Assembly: GCA_030043175.1 (NCBI GenBank)
Contig: JASHYD010000407.1
Location: forward strand, 1 to 12,111
Direction: 5' to 3'
Source of the DNA: Xanthobacteraceae bacterium
Lineage (GTDB): Bacteria; Pseudomonadota; Alphaproteobacteria; Rhizobiales; Xanthobacteraceae
DNA: 12,111 bases
This document shows, piece after piece, positions 7,294 to 12,111 of the stretch (within the stretch, counting starts at the first letter, position 1; each line of letters starts with the position of its first letter). Both the position numbers and the translations under genes were made by a program. The notes beneath the pieces were generated by a model. That model searched no databases. It saw nothing but the letters and a program-made list of their open reading frames with translations, and was not told the DNA's origin.

Positions 7294-8102
7294 GGCTTTT
7301 TCCCGATTAGCGCCCCGTAAACGAATGTCTTTGATCTGTAGCCAGCCCTCATTGCTGCGAAGCCTTCCAAAAACGCAACAAAGTCCTTTCCGCGCGCTGC
7401 TGCGAATTTCCACAACGCCGGATTCCGGATGAGCTCGATCGCCAAGTCCCACGTCTTCACAACGTGGGCGCTTAAATCCTCGAAGAGTGTGACGGTAAGC
7501 CCTACCTCGTTCATGTAATCGACATAGGCGCTTGGCGCGTCGAGACTTGGCACCAGCATCGCCCGTTCGATCGGTTCCAGGAATTGGCGTTCCTGTGCGG
7601 CCGTCGTCGTCGGCGACTTGAACCAGTCGGCAATCACCAATTGCCCTCCGTGTTCAAGGACACGCGCCATCGACCGAATAGAGTCTCGTCTGTTGCTGAG
7701 GTGTGAAATGGCCTCAACCGACCAGACCACGTCGAAACGGTCTTCCATGTCGAGCGCTTCAGCATCCATCTCCATCAGTTGCACATCGACCCTCTGTTCT
7801 CGTGCCAAAGCATTACCGATTGCAACCTGAACCGGCGAAATCGTTATCCCGGTCGTGCGGGCACCAAGAATTTTGCTCAGGAAGATCGCTGACCCGCCCA
7901 AGCCGCAGCCGACGTCGAGAATACGACAGCCGTTTTTGATATTTGCACGTGCGATCAATTCCTTTATCAACTGCTCTTGTGCGTCCTCTTTCGTCTCTGT
8001 TCCATTCTTCCAATAACCATGGTGGATATGTACTCCCCAAATATCCCTATAAAACGGACTGAGTTCGTCATAATGCTGCACGATCCGATCTTTCAGGAGC
8101 AT
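7290..8102 (-). CDS. SAM-dependent methyltransferase, tocopherol/cyclopropane-type subgroup (first gene of the pair)
   Basis: This 270-residue class I methyltransferase has the N-terminal HIHHGYW (25-31) seen in gamma-tocopherol, sterol and cyclopropane-fatty-acid-type methyltransferases. Motif I is ILDVGCGLGGSA (61-72), followed by GITISPVQ (85-92) and FDVVWSVEAISHL (123-135). The HHGYW plus GITIS combination suggests a C-methyltransferase acting on a lipid or prenyl/alkyl phenol, which suits the neighbouring genes; this is inference. The ATG at 8100-8102 has GAGG about 11 bases upstream. The gene overlaps the next methyltransferase by four bases. Its first 180 coding bases (7921-8100) count to 44% G+C, far below its partner, so it may have been acquired separately. 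A palindromic operator-like element lies about 190 bases upstream. Confidence 0.9.
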   Translation of the reverse strand: MLLKDRIVQHYDELSPFYRDIWGVHIHHGYWKNGTETKEDAQEQLIKELIARANIKNGCRILDVGCGLGGSAIFLSKILGARTTGITISPVQVAIGNALAREQRVDVQLMEMDAEALDMEDRFDVVWSVEAISHLSNRRDSIRSMARVLEHGGQLVIADWFKSPTTTAAQERQFLEPIERAMLVPSLDAPSAYVDYMNEVGLTVTLFEDLSAHVVKTWDLAIELIRNPALWKFAAARGKDFVAFLEGFAAMRAGYRSKTFVYGALIGKKP

Positions 8103-8287
8103 GGACTTGCTACCTCAATCTACCCAACCGATGATCGAGCATGGGTTGCGAAGCGACGATGCACCGTAATGCACGAACGGCTGCGACCTTTCGCGACATA
8201 ACACCAGCGGTGTCGATAAAACCTGGCTACGGGTGCGAATGATTGTCCTCTCCAACGATGCCATTGCAACTTATTAATAATTCAGAT

Positions 8288-8326
8288 TCTGACACTCACG
8301 TCAGCCTTTGACACCCAAGTGTCAGA
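8288..8326. promoter_or_regulatory. TGACAC palindromic cluster upstream of the methyltransferase pair, probable operator
   Basis: Three copies of one half-site occur in 39 bases: TCTGACACT (8288-8296), TTTGACACC (8307-8315), and the inverted AGTGTCAGA (8318-8326). The inner pair forms a perfect palindrome TGACAC-CCAA-GTGTCA (8309-8324). The outer pair is a perfect 9-bp inverted repeat with a 21-base spacer. An ACGTCA (8298-8303) lies between. The size and symmetry fit a dimeric regulator of the TetR, GntR or LuxR kind. It lies about 185-225 bases before the methyltransferase start. A terminator reading is not supported because no T-run follows. No regulator gene lies in the window. Confidence 0.45.
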
Positions 8327-8572
8327 CGATGCGCGGTCGCTGCTTTGCCGATCGCGAGGCTCCGCGATCCGCCGATGGACAGGCAGGTGCGGCTCGCAGT
8401 CGACGCCGCCAGGCGGATAAAGTCCCAGCGCACCAGAGCCGGGGAAACTTCAGTGAATCTTCGAGTTAGTGTAGGAGGTAACAGGGGCAAAAGGATGGCG
8501 GCGTCAACTACAAGATTCCCAAAAAGGGGCGCGGGTCGGCCTCGCAAAGCGTTTGCGCCTAACCGCTACTAC

Positions 8573-8806
8573 TTTTGCACTTACAAAAAGCATAGTTCGG
8601 CGGATTCGCGGCAAAACAACGATTTCGCAAGCCGCTTGCTTCTGGATCGAGCGTATCGAGAGGCGAACTGACATAAGGCCTCGCAGTGCTTAGCGGCGGC
8701 GACTAACGCCCGTCCGCGATCCCATCGAAGGAGCCGCATGACTGACGCTCGGCTACCAATTCCGAACGACGATGTCCGCAACCTAATTATTTTGTAAGTG
8801 CGAAAA
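8573..8806. repeat. Inverted repeat pair around a 200-base segment
   Basis: TTTTGCACTTACAAAA (8573-8588) is repeated in inverted orientation as TTTTGTAAGTGCGAAAA (8790-8806); the core GCACTTACAAAA is exact and the flank differs by one inserted base. The pair encloses about 200 bases without a recognisable gene. It could be the ends of a small non-autonomous mobile element, or abutting ends of two elements pointing outward. I see no clear target-site duplication and cannot name a family. Confidence 0.5.
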
Positions 8807-9408
8807 CGTTCCACGCTGTTTACCGTCATCACGTTGAGCGATGAGTAGAAGCAACGGATCGGCTATTCACCGGCGCAACGACGGCGACTTTGACCGCACT
8901 TTATTGACCCCGGCTTGGCCGCCATCACATCGCACGCGTACAGCCGATAGGTGGCCGCCTTTACCGCTACCTGGCTTTCTCAACCGGCCGATCAATGATC
9001 CGCTTAAAACCGTGCGTTCGGCGACGGCGCGTGCCGGCACGACAATCGACAAAGTCGAATTGAAATGATCAAGCTTACCGAGCCCGCCATTTGCCGCAGC
9101 ACCGAGCTCCGGCCGTTGGCCCGCCGGATGACATAAGTAACCCAATTAGTGCGCCCCGGTCTCAAAGCTCGGCAGCAAACCAATGCTAAGTTTAGTTATC
9201 CGCCACGGGACCGCTCACGAAGTCGCGGGCATTGGCGCGGGTTCCCAACCGACCTTGGCAAGTCGATCCACGAGGAAGGTGAGTATCACTGCCTCGTCGG
9301 GGCGCGACTGTGCCCGAAATGGAAAAAACCAGGTGAGCAAAAGGTTGGAAAACTAGAAGCAAGGTAGCGCGCGACAGGGCGCACCGGGATAGGTATTACG
9401 GCCGTTGA

Positions 9409-10095
9409 TCATGGCTTCGATCCGCCCGGCGGGGTGGATGCCGCATCACCGGGATGATCGCCGGCCTTGAGAGCGCGGGTTTCCTTGATGGCGACTACGA
9501 ACGGCCGCCCCGCAATTGCGCCGCCGAACTCATCGGTAATAGGCAGCGGCGTGCAGCGCTTGAGCATCTCAAGGGCAGCGGCTTGATAAGCGGCTCTCAC
9601 CTTCTCGGGAGCTTCATGCGTCACGTAAGTGAATCGCGGATCGGCCAGAAGCTCGCCGTCGCGTTTGAAAGCAAGCTTGAGGCTGAGCTGCATTCCGGCC
9701 TGCGCGTCGTCCTCGGGTGGCAGTTCCAGGCATTTTGAGAGCAATGGAGCGAGCTCATTGAGCCGGTCGACAAGGTGGTCGCGATCGAGCGGCTCGGGCG
9801 GACCGGCATGGCCCTCCACCTTCAATAGCGGGACCTGATTGAGCGGAAGCAACAGCTCGGGGGTGCAATCCGGGCGGCTGAACACCCCGCAGGAATACGG
9901 GGTGAAAGGATGGCGGCGAAACACGCTGCCGAAATACGGCGTACATGGATGATGGCTGAGGACGCTGCACACCGCCCGCGCCGGTTCGGGTACCGCGATC
10001 GATGCAACCACTGCAGATGCCGCGCCCACCAATAACAGGGGGATTGCGTTTGCCCACCCTCCCCTAAAGCGGGAGGAATCACAGCTTCGATCCAT
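9409..10095 (-). CDS. Exported Cys-rich protein with TonB/TolA-like C-terminal region, function unknown
   Basis: This 228-residue protein starts with a signal peptide: a basic segment, a hydrophobic core (about 17-35) and a likely cleavage after ARA (39-41). The mature protein begins with three 13-residue repeats carrying C-x7-C-T-P, listed separately. The C-terminal half (about 110-205) has a conserved-looking segment, GMQLSLKLAFKRDGELLADP then LKRCTPLPITDEFGGAIAGR, which resembles the beta-strand core of TonB/TolA C-terminal domains. I recall similar exported proteins in Bradyrhizobium, all uncharacterised. The ATG at 10095 is chosen because it gives a normal signal peptide; a TTG at 10119 would add eight residues. 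GGTGGG about 10 bases upstream is a moderate ribosome binding site. The Pro/Gly-rich tail (210-228) is probably disordered. It acts in the periplasm or at the envelope; a partner is unknown. Confidence 0.8.
   Translation of the reverse strand: MDRSCDSSRFRGGWANAIPLLLVGAASAVVASIAVPEPARAVCSVLSHHPCTPYFGSVFRRHPFTPYSCGVFSRPDCTPELLLPLNQVPLLKVEGHAGPPEPLDRDHLVDRLNELAPLLSKCLELPPEDDAQAGMQLSLKLAFKRDGELLADPRFTYVTHEAPEKVRAAYQAAALEMLKRCTPLPITDEFGGAIAGRPFVVAIKETRALKAGDHPGDAASTPPGGSKP
9853..9969 (-). repeat. Three 39-bp coding repeats (13 residues each) in the exported protein
   Basis: Residues 43-55, 56-68 and 69-81 align with an exact 13-residue period: CSVLSHHPCTPYF, GSVFRRHPFTPYS and CGVFSRPDCTPEL. The first and third each have Cys-x7-Cys-Thr-Pro. 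In the middle one both Cys are replaced (Gly56, Phe64), each needing one base change from TGC. The DNA copies are diverged, so the duplications are old. Confidence 0.85.
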
Positions 10096-10482
10096 GCTGC
10101 ACCCACCACAAAATCCCAAGAAAATCAGCGGTTAGGCGGCCAAAGCCTCCCCTTTCCCCCAGTGCTCGACCCGAACAGACCACGATTTTCCCCCAAAAAC
10201 TGGGCAAAATAAGGGGAAAGAGTTCGCTGAGTGTTCTCGTGGCCAATCCCATTGGCCAGGTCCGCCCATCTATCAAGCAAAAGGCCGCACCGGGGAGAAC
10301 CGTGCCAACTTGGCGCCGAGCGCGCAAAGTGTGTCGACGGGGTCTACCGGAGCCTGGCCCGTGCCGCGTCTGGATCAAGGTCCACAATCGCCCCATCGCC
10401 ATGCACCGGGACCGGAGCGAGAATTGGAACAGATGATCCGGGTCGGACCCGGCCGCAGTGGCGTGTTCCTCGACCTATCAGT
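10096..10482. other. Upstream region of the exported-protein gene, no gene recognised
   Basis: This 387-base stretch must contain the promoter of the minus-strand exported-protein gene. An 8-bp inverted repeat, CTTTCCCC (10152-10159) and GGGGAAAG (10213-10220), and the hairpin at 10240-10258 are its visible structures. Open frames on both strands run through it without ribosome binding sites or recognisable protein. I cannot fix a -35/-10 pair. Confidence 0.45.
10240..10258. other. Perfect 8-bp hairpin with three-base loop
   Basis: TGGCCAAT (10240-10247) pairs perfectly with ATTGGCCA (10251-10258) around CCC. It lies about 145 bases upstream of the exported-protein start on the opposite strand. 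No T-run follows on either side. It could be an operator half-site pair or a chance palindrome. Confidence 0.4.
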
Positions 10483-10695
10483 CGGAAGAAAGTAGCCGCC
10501 GTCATCGCCAGCCGGATCGAACTCGCGGGCGATACGGCGGGCATCGCCAAGAAACCGGAACCGCCAAAGCCGATGAGATGGAGCGTCTGCAAGATCGCCA
10601 CCAAGGCCGTCGGGCTGGGAGAGATCGAGGCGACGAATGAGGCCGCGGCCCATTCGAGAGGGCCGCTTCAAGCAGCCTGGCTGACTTGCGCTTAA
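10483..10695 (+). pseudogene. Frameshifted remnant of a short conserved Bradyrhizobiaceae-type protein
   Basis: The plus-strand frame contains PKPMRWSVCKIATKAVGLGEIEATNEAAA (codons about 10564-10650). From memory this resembles a small uncharacterised protein common in Bradyrhizobium, in which a W-x-V-Y-K-I-A-x-K-x-x-W-L-G-E-V-E-A core is followed by an acidic helix and FKxPA. Here the frame then leaves the expected path. The alternative frame from about 10650 gives AIREGRFKQPG, matching the expected continuation, and then hits a TGA. One base change near 10648-10652 therefore breaks the gene. The start is unclear: no good ribosome binding site lies before MRWS or before the upstream basic segment RKKVAAVIASRIEL. 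Function unknown. Confidence 0.5.
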
Positions 10696-11063
10696 CGACT
10701 GCCCAGGGACCCCAACACCCGGCGCGACGGCACTCGGCGGATGGAAACGCGGGTCCACGACGCTGTGCTATGTCCACGCCAACGTCCACAAGGACTGGAT
10801 TGATATTCAGCGAAGACCAAACCGCAAAGGGTATGACCTTCGATGAGGTAGTCGCTTATAAAGCGGCTGGGCAGACTCCAGAAAAGACAAGAGTGAAAAT
10901 CGTACAAGAAACAATAAAATAAGAGTAAATCAATGATGATTTAAAGTAGGATAGATGATGATCATCGATATGATACTAATCGCGAATACACTAATGGGAT
11001 AGGACCTATTCCTCTGGTTAGAGCAGTACAAGAGCAATAGGCACGTACAAGGAGGGAATAACC
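10696..11063. other. Stretch turning AT-rich, no confident gene
   Basis: Composition drops sharply along this stretch: 10921-10980 counts to 16 G+C in 60 (27%). A 50-codon frame starts at the ATG at 10770 and ends at 10922 (ending EKTRVKIVQETIK), but it has no ribosome binding site and I do not recognise it. GATGATCATC is a small palindrome near 10955. The end of the stretch carries the strong ribosome binding site of the next entry. Confidence 0.4.
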
Positions 11064-11357
11064 ATGAAGGCTAGGGCTTTATCTCCAGCAATAGCACTAC
11101 TGTTGTCGCCCACTGCGTCTTCTCAGATTGCGTCGCCTCCTCCATCTTTCAGACTAATCATGGGCACTGTTGTCATCGGTATTATACCGAAACAAAACAC
11201 TATGCCGCTGTGTATAGCGCCGACATGCGCTGGTCGAATTGGATATGTATTCATCGTGGTATGTGGTGGGAGACAAATAAAAAGTGGCCTAGTGCCTTTT
11301 ATTCTTTATGAGGCCATAATTGCAGGCATCCAGCGATGGCGGCTCAGCAATCTGTGA
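11064..11357 (+). CDS. Possible small exported or membrane protein, unknown
   Basis: The ATG is preceded at a seven-base distance by AAGGAGGG (11049-11056), the best ribosome binding site in the window. That is the main reason to list this 97-codon frame. The N-terminus MKARALSPAIALLLSPTASSQ looks like a weak signal peptide, with Pro interrupting the core. Three further hydrophobic stretches (about 30-42, 60-68, 75-88) follow, with Cys at 50, 55 and 67. I recognise no family. The surrounding DNA is AT-rich and codon use is unlike that of the neighbours, so the gene is either recently acquired or the damaged remainder of a former exported protein. No operon partner is visible. Confidence 0.35.
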   Translation: MKARALSPAIALLLSPTASSQIASPPPSFRLIMGTVVIGIIPKQNTMPLCIAPTCAGRIGYVFIVVCGGRQIKSGLVPFILYEAIIAGIQRWRLSNL

Positions 11358-11634
11358 AAAGTAGTAGAAACTCTTCCAACGGGTCACTGACTATCCTCTA
11401 TCGGGATCTGAGAGATGATCGGCAGGGACGAATACCCAGAGAGAAACAATCGCCAAGCCACCAGACATGATGCTGCGAGGTATCCAGAAAGCCCCACTAA
11501 GCTGAACAGACTAAATCATATTCCCAGTACAAGGAGCAGAGGACAAGCGACTTAATCGCGCTACAAGCTATTGAGTTCTAAATGGAAATTGGCTAGCAAG
11601 CGCTGAACCTGCCGCCTCCCTATGACGCGAGGGT

Positions 11635-11655
11635 TGGACCGCCCCAGGCGGTCCA
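11635..11655. other. Strong GC-rich hairpin
   Basis: TGGACCGCC (11635-11643) pairs perfectly with GGCGGTCCA (11647-11655) around the loop CCA. The 9-bp stem with a three-base loop is very stable. It sits about 155 bases past the isomerase stop in that gene's direction of transcription, without a T-run. Confidence 0.5.
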
Positions 11656-11721
11656 GATGGAGGTCGCCGCCGCGCATCCAAGCGACGCAGCGTATGCGGC
11701 ACTGCTGCCACTTCCTCCAGC

Positions 11722-11760
11722 CCCGCGGCCGCGGGCCCAACCTCCCCTCAAGGGGGAGGT
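11722..11760. repeat. Adjacent GC-rich palindromes, possible repeat element or Rho-type terminator
   Basis: CCCGCGGCCGCGGG (11722-11735) is a perfect 14-bp palindrome. Directly after it, ACCTCCCC (11740-11747) pairs with GGGGAGGT (11753-11760) around five bases. A related CCTCCC-GGGAGG stem occurs at 10058-10076 inside the start of the exported-protein gene. The second stem lies 50 bases after the isomerase stop and could stabilise its transcript end. No T-run is present. Confidence 0.45.
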
Positions 11761-11809
11761 AAAGGCTTGCGTGCTAGCTGGTTTTACTCGCCCGCTCCGC
11801 GTCCACGGT

Positions 11810-12111
11810 TCATTTGGCGTCCGCCGCTACCCTAACCGTGACCATGCGATCGGGATCCGAGACCGTCCCGTTATTGGCCTGGCTGCCTTTCTTGAGTTTA
11901 TCCACGGCGTCCATCCCGGAAAGCACTTCGCCGATGACGGTGTATTTGCCGGTCAAGAAGTCGCCGTCACCATACATGATAAAGAACTGACTGTTGGCCG
12001 AATTGGGGTCGTTGGTGCGCGCCATGCCGACGATGCCGCGCTTGAACGGAACCTGCGAGAACTCTGCGCGCAGGTTGGGATATTTCGAGCCGCCGGTGCC
12101 GTTGCCGTTTT
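11810..12111 (-). CDS. Cyclophilin-type peptidyl-prolyl cis-trans isomerase, C-terminal part (5' end outside window)
   Basis: The enzyme catalyses cis-trans isomerisation of peptide bonds before proline and helps protein folding. The minus-strand frame is open to the end of the window, so the N-terminus is missing; the ATG at 12025 is internal. Family features seen are GNGTGGSKYPNL (a cyclophilin loop), AEFSQVPFKRGIVGMARTND and PNSANSQFFI, the latter holding the conserved residues of the active-site groove. FLTGKYTVIGEVLSGMDAVDKLKKG follows, and the ending MVTVRVAADAK is usual in alphaproteobacterial members. The gene ends at a TGA at 11810-11812. Whether the protein is cytoplasmic or exported depends on the missing start. 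Conserved and undamaged, it probably marks the edge of stable chromosomal DNA. Confidence 0.94.
   Translation of the reverse strand, partial: NGNGTGGSKYPNLRAEFSQVPFKRGIVGMARTNDPNSANSQFFIMYGDGDFLTGKYTVIGEVLSGMDAVDKLKKGSQANNGTVSDPDRMVTVRVAADAK

Larger units (their letters stand above)
8103..9408. other. About 1.3 kb with no credible gene
   Basis: The stretch separates the methyltransferase operon from the secreted-protein gene. The first 200 bases probably include the methyltransferase promoter. Open frames at 8345-8671 (plus), 8581-8832 (minus), 8867-9145 (minus) and 9149-9367 (plus) are short, lack good ribosome binding sites and are not recognisable. The element at 8288-8326 and the inverted-repeat pair at 8573-8806 are listed separately. 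The general look is of decayed DNA. Confidence 0.5.
11358..11809. other. Intergenic region downstream of the isomerase gene
   Basis: No gene is visible. The left part (to about 11600) continues the AT-richer composition, and the right part is very GC-rich and full of palindromes, listed separately. The boundary near 11600-11630 is abrupt. Termination of the minus-strand isomerase gene would fall in the right part, but no stem is followed by a T-run in that direction. Confidence 0.5.

Noticed and set aside
6535..7452. A longer start for the second methyltransferase
   Set aside because: The added residues lie within the coding sequence of the first methyltransferase, and the ATG at 7293 gives an ATGA overlap.
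8345..8671. A 108-codon plus-strand frame upstream of the methyltransferases
   Set aside because: It has no ribosome binding site, overlaps minus-strand frames, crosses one arm of the inverted repeat, and is not recognisable.
9454..9738. A plus-strand frame opposite the exported-protein gene
   Set aside because: It is antisense to a gene with a signal peptide, ordered repeats and a recognisable C-terminal region.
10770..10922. A 50-codon small protein
   Set aside because: There is no ribosome binding site and no recognised family; the hydrophilic ending looks plausible, but that is not enough.
1..12111. CRISPR array, tRNA or rRNA gene, or complete insertion sequence
   Set aside because: I saw no regularly spaced repeats, no tRNA T-arm or cloverleaf, no rRNA sequence, and no recognisable transposase on either strand.

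Overview
The window looks like chromosomal DNA of an alphaproteobacterium, most likely Bradyrhizobium or a close relative. The intact genes are GC-rich (one 60-base block inside nirV counts to 65% G+C). The nirK-nirV pair, the secreted Cys-rich protein at 9409-10095 and the short broken gene near 10483-10695 all resemble proteins I associate with Bradyrhizobiaceae. That assignment rests on memory of protein families, not on a search.

Layout. Bases 1-1425 hold the 3' end of copper nitrite reductase (nirK) and the downstream nirV, both on the plus strand. Bases 1813-2600 hold an intact VOC/glyoxalase-fold gene with the frameshifted remains of a second VOC gene directly upstream, both on the minus strand. 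About 1 kb with no credible gene follows. Bases 3679-8102 carry a four-gene set: a type III polyketide synthase and an FAD-dependent oxidoreductase on the plus strand, facing two SAM-dependent methyltransferases on the minus strand that overlap by an ATGA junction. Upstream of the methyltransferase pair is a compact set of TGACAC half-sites that looks like an operator. Bases 8300-9400 contain no credible gene, only an inverted-repeat pair. Bases 9409-10095 (minus) encode an exported protein with a triple 13-residue Cys repeat. A broken short gene, an AT-rich patch with one small possible gene, and a group of GC-rich palindromes follow. The window ends inside a cyclophilin-type peptidyl-prolyl isomerase on the minus strand.

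How the genes fit together. nirK and nirV belong to denitrification (nitrite to nitric oxide). The synthase, flavoprotein and two methyltransferases have the enzyme content expected for a methylated phenolic lipid or alkylquinone pathway: the synthase builds an aromatic head on an acyl starter, the flavoprotein hydroxylates or oxidises the ring, and the methyltransferases decorate it. The closest characterised parallel I know is srsABC of Streptomyces griseus. The product here is unknown and cannot be read from the sequence.

Only about half the window is convincingly coding. Broken genes, repeats and patches of different base composition lie between nirV and the isomerase gene, so this interval looks like a variable, partly decaying accessory segment between conserved genes.
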